Counted from the stretch's first letter, positions 1-7,437 are shown. The stretch: 8,131 nucleotides of DNA from Nitratireductor sp. (GCA_020441735.1 JAGRLQ010000273.1:1-8131), one strand, 5' to 3'. A program made the numbers and translations. The notes: a model not told the origin generated them from the sequence alone.

Positions 1-63
1 AGATTCGAACCTGTGACCTCTGCCTTCGGAGCGCAGCACTCTATCCAGCTGAGCTACGGGTGC
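1..63 (-). tRNA. tRNA-Arg (anticodon CCG), 3' end outside the window
   Basis: The reverse complement begins with an acceptor strand GCACCCG (57-63), then a D arm (GCTC...GAGT), an anticodon arm and a T arm with GGTTCGAATC. The seven-base anticodon loop reads CTCCGAA, giving anticodon CCG (plus-strand CGG at 27-29), which decodes the arginine codon CGG. Sixty-three nucleotides are visible; the 3' acceptor strand and CCA region lie before base 1. The anticodon stem is CTGCG/GGCAG, so four pairs form and the pair next to the loop (31-39) is G-G. The rest of the cloverleaf looks intact. Confidence 0.95.
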
Positions 64-67
64 CTCG

Positions 68-81
68 GGCCTTTCGAGGCC
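68..81 (-). other. small stem-loop in the tRNA-Arg 5' leader
   Basis: GGCCT (68-72) and AGGCC (77-81) are perfectly complementary around a 4-nt loop. In the minus-strand precursor the stem ends five nucleotides before the mature tRNA 5' end, within the leader that RNase P removes. A role is not shown; it could simply keep the leader from misfolding with the tRNA. Confidence 0.4.
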
Positions 82-89
82 GCAAGCCC

Positions 90-118
90 CGTTTAGACCA
101 ATCGCCGGTCAGCTTCAA
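90..118 (-). promoter_or_regulatory. possible sigma-70-type promoter of the tRNA-Arg gene
   Basis: On the minus strand TTGAAG (plus 113-118) is followed by a 17-nt spacer and TAAACG (plus 90-95), then a GC-rich stretch. Transcription would begin near 83, about 20 nt before the mature tRNA 5' end. The -35 matches TTGACA at four of six bases and the -10 matches TATAAT at only three. Distance and position are right, but the call rests on a weak -10. Confidence 0.35.
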
Positions 119-283
119 CGCCAAACTCACCCTCCAATTCGCCTTCCTGAACATGCTGCAGGTCAGGAGAGGCAAGGAAATGCCGCAACCCGGGCAAACC
201 GAATTTACGGTAAACGATTTGCAAACCATACCGGCGGTAGGTTAAGCGCAGAATGCGAATCGCGCCTTATCCGGAGCCAGATT

Positions 284-898
284 TTGACCATACGGGTTCA
301 CAAGCATGACCTTCCCGACCTTGACCGCTACGACGGCGATGTCGCCATCGATACCGAAACGCTCGGCCTGAAGCCGGCGCGGGACCGGCTTTGTGTCGTC
401 CAGCTGTCGCCGGGTGACGGGACTGCCGACGTGGTTCAGATCGAAAAAGGTCAGAAAAAGGCACCCAATCTGCAGAAGCTGCTGCGCGACCGCTCGAAGA
501 CCAAGATATTCCATTTCGGCCGCTTCGACATCGCCGTATTGTTCAATGCTTTCGGCGCGGAAGCCAATCCGGTCTATTGCACCAAGATTGCTTCCCGCCT
601 GACGCGGACCTATACCGACCGGCACGGGTTAAAGGATTTGTGCCGTGAGCTGCTCGACGTGGATCTGTCCAAGCAGCAGCAGAGTTCCGACTGGGCGGCA
701 GAAACCCTCAGCGAGGCGCAGCTCGAATATGCCGCCAGCGATGTGCTGCATCTGCACCGGCTCCGGGACGTGCTCGATGGCCGGCTTGAACGCGAAGGCC
801 GCAAGCGGCTGGCCGAACAGTGTTTCCGCTTCCTGCCCACACGGGCAAGGCTTGATCTTGCCGGTTGGGACGAAGAAGACATTTTTTCGCATAGCTGA
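284..898 (+). CDS. nrnC: NrnC-type DEDDy 3'-5' exoribonuclease (nanoRNase C; often labelled ribonuclease D)
   Basis: This 204-residue protein should degrade very short RNAs, especially dinucleotides, in the cytoplasm, finishing RNA turnover as Orn does in gammaproteobacteria. All DEDDy motifs are visible: Exo I DTETLGL (D23, E25), Exo II HFGRFD (D82), and Exo III YAASD (Y149, D153), plus the QSSDW segment (133-137). The protein is a single exonuclease domain with no HRDC domains, so it is not full-length RNase D. From memory it aligns nearly end to end with Bartonella NrnC, including the C-terminal DIF-x-HS. The start is a TTG, chosen because GGAG (273-276) lies 7 nt upstream and the protein then begins like its relatives. 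It stands alone between the tRNA and the lpt genes; the next gene begins 119 nt downstream. Confidence 0.93.
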   Translation: MTIRVHKHDLPDLDRYDGDVAIDTETLGLKPARDRLCVVQLSPGDGTADVVQIEKGQKKAPNLQKLLRDRSKTKIFHFGRFDIAVLFNAFGAEANPVYCTKIASRLTRTYTDRHGLKDLCRELLDVDLSKQQQSSDWAAETLSEAQLEYAASDVLHLHRLRDVLDGRLEREGRKRLAEQCFRFLPTRARLDLAGWDEEDIFSHS

Positions 899-1002
899 GC
901 CGTTCTGGCGGTGGATTTCCCATCGCTGGGAGCGGGCGGTGGTGCCGTAAAATAAACATGATGAACCGGTAGGGCACGCCCTCCGGAAAAGCCCTTTTAC
1001 CG

Positions 1003-1008
1003 TATAGT
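1003..1008 (+). promoter_or_regulatory. possible -10 element just before lptC
   Basis: TATAGT matches the -10 consensus at five of six bases and lies 9 nt before the lptC ATG. No convincing -35 is found 16-18 nt upstream (the sequence there is CCCTCCGG). If used, transcription would begin about three bases before the ATG, giving an almost leaderless mRNA. That would fit the lack of a Shine-Dalgarno sequence at this start. Chance occurrence is quite possible. Confidence 0.25.
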
Positions 1009-1017
1009 CGAGCGTTC

Positions 1018-2163
1018 ATGCCGCACGAACCGACCCATTCCCTTCTGGCCCCGTTGGCGCCCCGTAACGAGACGTCCGATCACGGGATGCCCAGCCATGG
1101 GATGCCGGGGCACGGGACGCACGGCCATGGGGTAGAAGGGAACTCGCGCGCAGCAGCGCAGCAGGGTGGAACGACGCCACACCGGGACGGGTTTGCGGCG
1201 CAGCCCAATGCGGCCAGCCAGCCATCTCCTTCCGGCGTTCCGCAACCCGGCGTCTATCCCGGCCATCATGCGGGCCAGCCTCAGGCAATGCAGCAACCCG
1301 ATGTCCAACCACATGTTCAGCCGCAGCAGCTTGCCGGCATGGCAAGACCTGCGGAGCACGCAACAGTGCACCAGCAGGCAGCCGCTCAGCAGCATGCGCT
1401 ACATGGTGTGCAGCAGGTAACAGCGCCTGCGGTAGCCGCCACACAGCGCATCGTGCCCGAGCCGCAAGTGGCGGAACCTTCCGCTGGCGGCGAGTGGGCA
1501 AACAAACGCGACAGCAGCCTCTTTCTGCGGGCAAACCGGCATTCAAACCGGGTCCGGTTGTTGCGGATCGCCCTGCCGGTAATCGCCGTCCTCATCATTG
1601 CCGGCATCGCGGGCGCTTATATCCTGTCACAGGCCAACCTGCCGAAGGTTACCGTTGCCACGACAGCGTTCGAAAACGGCCGCATGGTGATGCGAAACCC
1701 CGTGCTGGATGGTGTAGACGGCAAGCAACAGCCCTACCGGCTTACCGCCAAGCAGGCTGTCCAGGACCCCAAACAGCCAAAGCAGGTGGAACTCGACAGC
1801 ATTTCCGCAGAAGTTCCGGTTCAGGAAGGGGTGTATGCGCATATCCTGGCGGGGACCGGATTTTACGATGGCGATGAAAAGCGTCTTGACCTTGGCGGCG
1901 AGATCGAAGTGGTAACCGATGACGGCATGACGGCGAAGCTGCAGGATGCCGCAGTCAATATCGGAGCGGGAACACTGAAAACAAGCAATCCGGTTGCCAT
2001 GACTACCGAACAGGCTGAAATTTCCGCTGAAAGCATGTTTGTTGAAGACAATGGCGCTAGGGTGGTCTTTGAAAACCGGGTCAGGATGACCATCTTCCCT
2101 GACAAGATTCAGGCGCTGCAGGAAAGCACTTCCGGCGAAAGCAGCGAAGGAAACAGCCAGTGA
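1018..2163 (+). CDS. lptC: LptC, lipopolysaccharide export bitopic protein, with a long His/Gln/Pro-rich N-terminal extension
   Basis: LptC passes lipopolysaccharide from the inner-membrane LptB2FG transporter to the periplasmic LptA bridge. The C-terminal half fits the family: a basic stretch (residues 171-183), one membrane helix at about 184-203, then a beta-rich periplasmic domain with a short tail. Family members are usually about 190-220 residues; this one is 381. Residues 1-170 are low complexity, with 15 histidines in the first 130 residues, an HGMP/HGTHGHG cluster at 22-38, and many QQ and QP pairs. They should lie in the cytoplasm. ATG 1018 is the first start after an in-frame TAG at 970-972, and it has no Shine-Dalgarno. 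A later start (ATG 1288 or 1339) would shorten the tail but also lacks a good ribosome-binding site. The gene overlaps lptA by 4 bp. Function is sure; the true N-terminus is not. Confidence 0.85.
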   Translation: MPHEPTHSLLAPLAPRNETSDHGMPSHGMPGHGTHGHGVEGNSRAAAQQGGTTPHRDGFAAQPNAASQPSPSGVPQPGVYPGHHAGQPQAMQQPDVQPHVQPQQLAGMARPAEHATVHQQAAAQQHALHGVQQVTAPAVAATQRIVPEPQVAEPSAGGEWANKRDSSLFLRANRHSNRVRLLRIALPVIAVLIIAGIAGAYILSQANLPKVTVATTAFENGRMVMRNPVLDGVDGKQQPYRLTAKQAVQDPKQPKQVELDSISAEVPVQEGVYAHILAGTGFYDGDEKRLDLGGEIEVVTDDGMTAKLQDAAVNIGAGTLKTSNPVAMTTEQAEISAESMFVEDNGARVVFENRVRMTIFPDKIQALQESTSGESSEGNSQ

Positions 2164-2726
2164 GCGAACAAACAAACACCGGTGGAGCCGGAACGGGCTG
2201 CCGTCGCGCCGTCATGCTTGCAATCGCCGGACTGCTGCTGTGTCCGGCAGGCCAGGCCGCCGCCCAGAGCTTTGGCGGGGCGTTCGAGGGCATGAGCAAT
2301 TCCAAGGAGCCGATCCAGATCGAAGCGGACCGTCTCGAGGTTGTCGACGGGCAGGGAACGGCGCTCTTCGAGGGCAATGTCGCCGTTGTACAGGGCACTA
2401 CCCTGCTGAAAACCTCGCGGCTGAAAGTCTATTACAGCCGGGAAGCGCAAAGTGACGCACCAGGCGGCAATATCCGCAAGATCGAAGCCAGCGGCAAGGT
2501 GGCCGTTCGCTCGGGCGACCAGATGGCAAGCGCCGATACCGCCGTGGTGGACATGCAGGCACAACGCGCTACCTTGTCGGGCAATGTGGTGGTGAGTCAG
2601 GGCGAAAGCGTTCTGGAAGGTTGCAAATTGCAGATCAACCTGGCTACCAATGCCGCCAACCTGACGCCATGCGCCAATACCGCAGGCGGCAGGGTCCGCG
2701 GCGTTTTCACGCCGAGCAAGAACTAA
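2160..2726 (+). CDS. lptA: LptA, periplasmic lipopolysaccharide transport bridge protein (OstA-like)
   Basis: LptA forms the beta-jellyroll bridge that carries lipopolysaccharide across the periplasm from LptC to LptD. The 188-residue product has a signal peptide (R15-R16, hydrophobic core 17-31, probable cleavage after AAA at 33-35) and then the OstA/LptA domain from about residue 50, opening with PIQIEADRLEV and containing the repeated G-N-V strands typical of the fold. C155 and C171 fall in the mature part and could form a disulfide. The GTG start overlaps the lptC stop as GTGA, with GAAGG at 2146-2150 placed 9 nt upstream, so translation is probably coupled to lptC. An in-frame ATG at 2214 would remove the N-region of the signal peptide and is less likely. 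lptB follows after 6 bp. Confidence 0.92.
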   Translation: MSEQTNTGGAGTGCRRAVMLAIAGLLLCPAGQAAAQSFGGAFEGMSNSKEPIQIEADRLEVVDGQGTALFEGNVAVVQGTTLLKTSRLKVYYSREAQSDAPGGNIRKIEASGKVAVRSGDQMASADTAVVDMQAQRATLSGNVVVSQGESVLEGCKLQINLATNAANLTPCANTAGGRVRGVFTPSKN

Positions 2727-2732
2727 AGCGTC

Positions 2733-3689
<957 letters not shown>

Positions 3690-3701
<12 letters not shown>

Positions 3702-3721
3702 GAACAAGCTGCTGATATAGT
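3690..3721 (+). promoter_or_regulatory. weak candidate promoter for rpoN at the end of lptB
   Basis: TTTACA (3690-3695) matches the -35 consensus at five of six bases, and TATAGT (3716-3721) matches the -10 at five of six. The spacer is 20 nt, longer than the 16-18 usually tolerated. TATAGTC also occurs just upstream of lptC. It would place a start about 55 nt before the rpoN ATG. Read-through from the lpt genes may serve instead. Confidence 0.25.
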
Positions 3722-3781
3722 CCAAGCAAGGAACGGGCCAATTGTCCGATTTTTTCGAGTTTTTTGGAGCCGCAGCGACTG

Positions 3782-5317
3782 ATGGCGCTTTCGGTAAAGT
3801 TACAGGCGCGCCAGACGCAAAATCTGGCCCTCACGCCACAACTGGTGCAGTCGATCAAGCTGCTTCAGATGAGCAGTGCCGAGTTGTTGCAACACATCGG
3901 CGAGGAAGTGGAAAAAAATCCGCTGCTGGAACTGGATGACGGCTACTCCCAGGAGGAAGCCGCTGCACCCCGGTCCCCACAGAGCAACTCTTCGGGTGAC
4001 AGTACCACGGAACGCCGCCAATCCGATCGTTCTAGCGATGTCAGCAGCGAGTTGGACACCAGCAGCAGCGCTCTTGAAGACAAGCTCGGTACGACGCTTG
4101 AAAACGAGTTCGACGGCGACCGTTCCGGCGGTGAATACCGGCAGGAACGCGGTGGTATTGGCGGACCGGATTTCTCGCTGGCGGCACCTTCCGATCACGA
4201 TATCGGGGACTATGTGGCGGGCCGCAAGAGCCTGCGCGAACACCTTGGCGAGCAGCTTGCCCTGAGCCGTGCCGAACCTGCCATGCGCATGGCAGCAGCA
4301 CAGATCATCGATTTACTGGATGAAGACGGATTTCTGCGCAAACCGCTGGCGGAGATCGCCCGCGAGACCGGCGCAACACCGGAAGAGGCCCAGGAGGCAC
4401 TTCGTCTGGTGCAGAGCTTCGATCCCTGCGGGGTCGCTGCGCGGGATCTGCCGGAATGCCTTGCCATTCAGCTCAAGGAAAAAAACCATCTCGACCCGGC
4501 GATGGAGTGCCTTCTGGAAAACCTTCAGCTTCTTGCAAAGCGGGACTTCGACGAATTGCAACATCTGTGCGAAGTGTCGTTCGACGACCTGATGGACATG
4601 GTGGATGAGATCAAGGGGCTTGATCCGAGGCCGGCAAGGGCCTTCGACACGGCACCGGTGCTCAACATCATTCCCGATGTCCTGGTGACGGAAAAACCGG
4701 ATGGCAGTTTCGCTGTAGAGCTCAACCCCGACGCCATGCCGAAGGTACTGGTCAACCAGACCTACTCGGCCATCGTTTCACGCGACGATCAGGGCAAGGA
4801 GCAAAAAGCCTTCATGACCGACTGCCTGCAAAGCGCCAACTGGCTTGTGCGCAGTCTGGAACAGCGGGCGCAGACCATTTTGAAGGTAATGACGGAGATC
4901 GTGCGCCAGCAGGACGGCTTCTTTGCCTATGGTGTTTCACACCTGAAACCGATGAGCCTCAAACAGGTTGCCGACGCGATCAGCATGCATGAATCGACCG
5001 TCAGCCGGGTAACGACCAGCAAGTATGTCGAAACCCGGCGCGGCACTTACGAGCTGAAGTACTTTTTCACAGCAGCAATCGGCAGCACGCAGGAAGGCGA
5101 GTCCCATTCTGCCGAGTCGGTACGCCAGCGTATTCGCTCGCTTGTCGAGAACGAGACGGCCGACAAGGTTCTTTCCGATGATGCCATTGTCGATGCGCTC
5201 AAAGCAGAGGGAATCGATATTGCCCGCCGCACCGTAGCGAAGTACCGCGAGTCACTGCATTTGCCATCGTCGGTCCAGCGGCGGCGGGAAAAGAAGGCGC
5301 TGGCGAAACGCCGCTGA
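3782..5317 (+). CDS. rpoN: RNA polymerase sigma-54 factor (RpoN)
   Basis: RpoN directs RNA polymerase to -24/-12 promoters that need AAA+ activators, typically for nitrogen and carbon metabolism. The 511-residue product has region I at the N-terminus (LTPQLVQSIKLLQ, 17-29), an acidic, Ser-rich, low-complexity region II (about 52-138), the core-binding region (from about 140), a helix-turn-helix (about 392-429, with HESTVSRVTTSKYV) and the RpoN box ARRTVAKYRE (481-490) followed by a basic tail. I chose ATG 3782 because relatives begin MALS-x-KL; GGAG at 3766-3769 is 12 nt upstream, a little far. A TTG at 3764 would add six residues (MEPQRL) but has only T-rich sequence before it. lptB ends 80 bp upstream with no convincing terminator between. 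Confidence 0.96.
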   Translation: MALSVKLQARQTQNLALTPQLVQSIKLLQMSSAELLQHIGEEVEKNPLLELDDGYSQEEAAAPRSPQSNSSGDSTTERRQSDRSSDVSSELDTSSSALEDKLGTTLENEFDGDRSGGEYRQERGGIGGPDFSLAAPSDHDIGDYVAGRKSLREHLGEQLALSRAEPAMRMAAAQIIDLLDEDGFLRKPLAEIARETGATPEEAQEALRLVQSFDPCGVAARDLPECLAIQLKEKNHLDPAMECLLENLQLLAKRDFDELQHLCEVSFDDLMDMVDEIKGLDPRPARAFDTAPVLNIIPDVLVTEKPDGSFAVELNPDAMPKVLVNQTYSAIVSRDDQGKEQKAFMTDCLQSANWLVRSLEQRAQTILKVMTEIVRQQDGFFAYGVSHLKPMSLKQVADAISMHESTVSRVTTSKYVETRRGTYELKYFFTAAIGSTQEGESHSAESVRQRIRSLVENETADKVLSDDAIVDALKAEGIDIARRTVAKYRESLHLPSSVQRRREKKALAKRR

Positions 5318-5545
5318 CCGCCATGGCATACCAGCGGGCTTTTGCGGCCCACAGGCTTTCACCGCTATCCCCAATTTGTTCATCAGACCAAAAAATGATC
5401 AGATTTGTTCTTCTCGGCAGCGGGTTGTGCCGCTAAACTGTGCGTCCGGCTCCGTTTGGATGCGGCGGCCAAAATCACTGGTGAAATCGCCGGCTTTCCC
5501 GCTGAAACCCGGCGCCTGCGGCTCACGCAGCAATCGAGGTAGAGA
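5318..5545 (+). other. rpoN-hpf intergenic region
   Basis: This 228-bp gap holds no supportable ORF. Weak dyads are visible: GGGC/GCCC around TTTTGCG shortly after rpoN (from 5336), and CGGCA/TGCCG near 5415-5432, neither followed by a T-run. T-rich patches (TTTGTTC at 5375-5381 and 5404-5410) could belong to a promoter, but no -35/-10 pair with normal spacing is clear. The hpf ribosome-binding site GAGGT (5536-5540) closes it. A separate hpf promoter in this gap is likely but not pinpointed. Confidence 0.5.
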
Positions 5546-6112
5546 ATGAGCCTTACGATATCCGGAAAACACATGAATATTGGTGAAGCCCTTACCCAGC
5601 GGATCACTGAGAGGATTGAAGAAGCGGTAAGCAAGTACTTTCATCACGGATATTCGGGGCAGGCGACACTGGAAAAGGACGGCAACTGGTACGATTGCGA
5701 CCTGCTTGTCCATCTCGACAGCGGTGTGGTGCTTCAGGCAAAGGCACGGTCGGGCGATGCCCCATCCAGCTTCGAGGATGCCGCCGACAAGATCGAGAAA
5801 CGTCTGCGCCGTTACAAGCGGCGGCTGAAGGATCACCACGCCCATGGCAATGTGAAAAGCGATTCAGCCTACTATTCGGTTGTTGAATCGCCGCGTGAGG
5901 AAGAAGAAGTCCCCGACGACTTCAACCCTGTCATTATTGCCGAATCAACGACTACCATGAACCACCAGACCGTTGCCCAGGCAGTGGTTCAACTCGACCT
6001 GACGGACCACCCGTTTGTCATATTCAAGAACGCGGCCAATGGCGAAACGAACGTCGTATACCGCCGCAGTGACGGCAATATCGGCTGGATCGACCCCTCG
6101 CGCGGCGATTGA
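5546..6112 (+). CDS. hpf: Long-form ribosome hibernation promoting factor (HPF/RaiA family)
   Basis: Long HPF binds the decoding centre of idle ribosomes and pairs them into inactive 100S dimers under starvation or stress. The 188-residue product has the full two-domain form: an N-terminal S30AE/YfiA domain (about 1-105) ending in a basic helix (KRLRRYKRRLKDHH, 85-98), an acidic linker (111-126, EEEEVPDD) and a C-terminal dimerization domain (127-184, with FVIFKNAANGETNVVYRR and GNIGWIDP). The length fits long HPF rather than the short gammaproteobacterial HPF or YfiA. The start is well set: ATG 5546 has GAGGT at 5536-5540. Lying between rpoN and ptsN is the usual proteobacterial arrangement, where the gene was once annotated as a 'sigma-54 modulation protein'; the ribosomal role is the supported one. 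Confidence 0.95.
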   Translation: MSLTISGKHMNIGEALTQRITERIEEAVSKYFHHGYSGQATLEKDGNWYDCDLLVHLDSGVVLQAKARSGDAPSSFEDAADKIEKRLRRYKRRLKDHHAHGNVKSDSAYYSVVESPREEEEVPDDFNPVIIAESTTTMNHQTVAQAVVQLDLTDHPFVIFKNAANGETNVVYRRSDGNIGWIDPSRGD

Positions 6113-6201
6113 CGGCAGCTGTTAAAAGCAATATGGGCTATCCCGGCTGATGGGCAGGGCCAGAAATAAGCAAACGCATTCGGCAGACAAGGTAATCCAC
6201 C

Positions 6202-6666
6202 ATGGATCTCAACGACCTGATTGGTCCGGATGACGTCTTCGCGGGCGTCAAAGCAAGTTGCAAGAAATCACTGCTCCAGGATTTGGCCGACAAGGCATCC
6301 CGCAAGACCGGGGTTCCTTCCGAAACAGTGTTCCAGACCCTGCTGGAGCGCGAGAAGCTGGGCTCAACGGGCATCGGCAACGGCATTGCCATTCCCCATG
6401 GCCGTCTGAAGGGCCTCGACGGTATCACCGGCATCGCGGTTCAACTGGCAAAGCCGGTGGATTTCGAGGCCATGGACGATCAGCCTGTCGATCTGGTCAT
6501 TCTGCTGCTGGCACCGGAGGATTCCGGCGCTGACCATCTCAAGGCACTTGCGCGCATCGCACGCGTGCTCAAACAGCCGAACAAGCTTAGCAAGCTGCGC
6601 GCGGCCTCCGATTCTGCTGCGGTCTATGCTTTGCTGACAAGCGAAGAGGCTTCCCACGCAGCCTGA
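6202..6666 (+). CDS. ptsN: PTS EIIA-Ntr (nitrogen-regulatory phosphocarrier, PtsN)
   Basis: PtsN is the terminal phosphate acceptor of the PTS-Ntr chain (EI-Ntr, NPr, EIIA-Ntr). It does not carry sugar; it regulates partner proteins such as potassium transport systems and sensor kinases according to its phosphorylation. The 154-residue protein is a complete EIIA type-2 domain, with GSTGIGNGIAIPHGR (54-68) holding the phosphorylated histidine H66, followed by the DLVILLLAPE strand and DHLKALARIARVL helix. The ATG at 6202 has AAGG at 6190-6193, about 8 nt upstream. It follows hpf by 89 bp and ends 13 bp from the converging DUF1150 gene. The other PTS-Ntr genes are not in the window. Confidence 0.95.
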   Translation: MDLNDLIGPDDVFAGVKASCKKSLLQDLADKASRKTGVPSETVFQTLLEREKLGSTGIGNGIAIPHGRLKGLDGITGIAVQLAKPVDFEAMDDQPVDLVILLLAPEDSGADHLKALARIARVLKQPNKLSKLRAASDSAAVYALLTSEEASHAA

Positions 6667-6679
6667 CGACTGGCGGGGG

Positions 6680-6988
6680 TCAGTGGAGCCGGACCGGTAT
6701 CAGCTGATTTTCCATCGCGAAAGTGGCTGCGGTTTCCAGATCGGGACATACCGCCAGCAGATTGCCTCGGGCGGAAAAAACGCCCAGCCCGGTTACCGGC
6801 CTGGCAGATTGCTCGCCGGTTTCGTATTCCTCGCCGCTTACCGGTCGAAAATAAACCAGCTGACCTTCGCCCAGAAGCAATAGCTCGCGATTTGCGACAT
6901 CATCCAGGGATTGCTGCCAGCTTTTGGCATCAGCGGCCTCTTTCGGAGCTTCGCCAGCATTTTCCGGTTTGTGTTTTTCATCCAGCAT
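6680..6988 (-). CDS. DUF1150 family protein, second gene of the hsp20 operon
   Basis: I recognise this 102-residue product as DUF1150, a small alphaproteobacterial family of unknown biochemical function that often sits next to a small heat-shock gene. The conserved part is the C-terminal two thirds: RELLLLGEGQLVYFRPV (34-50) and FSARGNLLAVCPDLETAA (71-88), then a helix and the ending NQLIPVRLH. The N-terminal 30 residues are charged and probably disordered (many K, E, A). There is no signal peptide or membrane segment, so it is likely cytoplasmic. ATG 6988 has a strong AAGGAG 8 nt upstream. That site overlaps the stop of hsp20, which lies 12 bp away, so the two should be co-transcribed and perhaps translationally coupled. 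A helper or regulatory role with Hsp20 is inference from position. Confidence 0.85.
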   Translation of the reverse strand: MLDEKHKPENAGEAPKEAADAKSWQQSLDDVANRELLLLGEGQLVYFRPVSGEEYETGEQSARPVTGLGVFSARGNLLAVCPDLETAATFAMENQLIPVRLH

Positions 6989-6996
6989 GACGGATA

Positions 6997-7002
6997 CTCC
7001 TT
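6997..7002 (-). promoter_or_regulatory. ribosome-binding site of the DUF1150 gene, overlapping the hsp20 stop
   Basis: AAGGAG on the minus strand uses the last two bases of the hsp20 TAA (7001-7003) and lies 8 nt before ATG 6988. A ribosome finishing hsp20 would sit on the site, which favours coupled synthesis of the two proteins. Confidence 0.8.
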
Positions 7003-7423
7003 ACTTTGCCTTGGCGATCTTGATGCGTCTGATGTTTTGTTCCGGCTCAAGCCGGACCAGATCAATCGACAGCAGACCATTCACCAATTCAGCACCCTGA
7101 ACCTCGATCCCGTTTGCAAGAACGAAGCTCTTCTGAAACTGGCGCGCGGCGATGCCGCGATGAAGAAACTCTCTCTGCGGATCGGATTCCTGCCGGCCGG
7201 AGACCGTCAGCTGATTGTTCTCAAGCGCGATATCCAGTTCGTCTTCCGAAAAACCGGCAACCGCCAGGGTAATCCGCAACAGCGTCGTGCCGTCACGGGT
7301 GATACGCTCGATGTTGTAAGGCGGGTACCCGTCGCCGTTGCTGCGGGCAATCTTCTCGGCCATGCGCTCAATTTCCTCGAAACCGAGCATGAGCGGGCTG
7401 CCGAAATGTGTAACGCGATTCAT
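7001..7423 (-). CDS. Small heat-shock protein, Hsp20/IbpA family
   Basis: This is an ATP-independent holdase chaperone that binds unfolding proteins in the cytoplasm and keeps them ready for DnaK and ClpB. The 140-residue product has a short N-terminal region (MNRVTHFGSPLMLGFEEIER), the alpha-crystallin domain from about residue 33 (GYPPYNIERI) through ARQFQKSFVL (93-102) and GLLSIDLVR (116-124), and a C-terminal tail with the oligomerization motif IKI (134-136). The start is ATG 7423, because relatives begin M-x-RVTHFGSP and the strand carries GGACAGGA just upstream. An in-frame ATG at 7471 would add 16 residues but has no ribosome-binding site. An RpoH-like promoter lies about 85 bp upstream. 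The DUF1150 gene follows 12 bp downstream. Confidence 0.93.
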   Translation of the reverse strand: MNRVTHFGSPLMLGFEEIERMAEKIARSNGDGYPPYNIERITRDGTTLLRITLAVAGFSEDELDIALENNQLTVSGRQESDPQREFLHRGIAARQFQKSFVLANGIEVQGAELVNGLLSIDLVRLEPEQNIRRIKIAKAK

Positions 7424-7437
7424 AATCCTGTCCGATC

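Noticed and set aside
60..245. Small plus-strand frame of 61 codons upstream of nrnC.
   Set aside because: It begins inside the tRNA gene, has no ribosome-binding site and resembles no protein I know.
459..474. A sigma-54-like -24/-12 match (AGGCACC...TGCA, with GG and GC ten bases apart).
   Set aside because: It lies inside nrnC coding sequence, pointing toward no nearby start, and matches by codon content; no enhancer-like site was seen upstream.
1016..1546. Long antisense open frame (176 codons) opposite the lptC extension.
   Set aside because: It has no ribosome-binding site or recognisable domain, and its residues look like a complement of CAG/CAC-rich codons; a second minus frame is open here too.
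2235..2250. A lipobox-like cysteine (C28) in the LptA signal sequence.
   Set aside because: The residues before it are L-L-L, lacking the small residue needed at -1, and a good AxA signal peptidase I site follows at 33-35.
3749..3766. Two T6 runs before rpoN that could end transcription of lptB.
   Set aside because: No stable hairpin immediately precedes either run; the nearby CCAATTGTCC dyad has no loop.
5416..5431. GG/GC pair resembling a -24/-12 promoter before hpf.
   Set aside because: The spacing between GG and GC is 11 rather than the strict 10, and the flanking bases fit poorly.
6663..6683. CTGAC/GTCAG dyad spanning the convergent stops of ptsN and the DUF1150 gene, a possible bidirectional terminator.
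   Set aside because: Only 5 bp with an 11-nt loop and no T-run on either strand.
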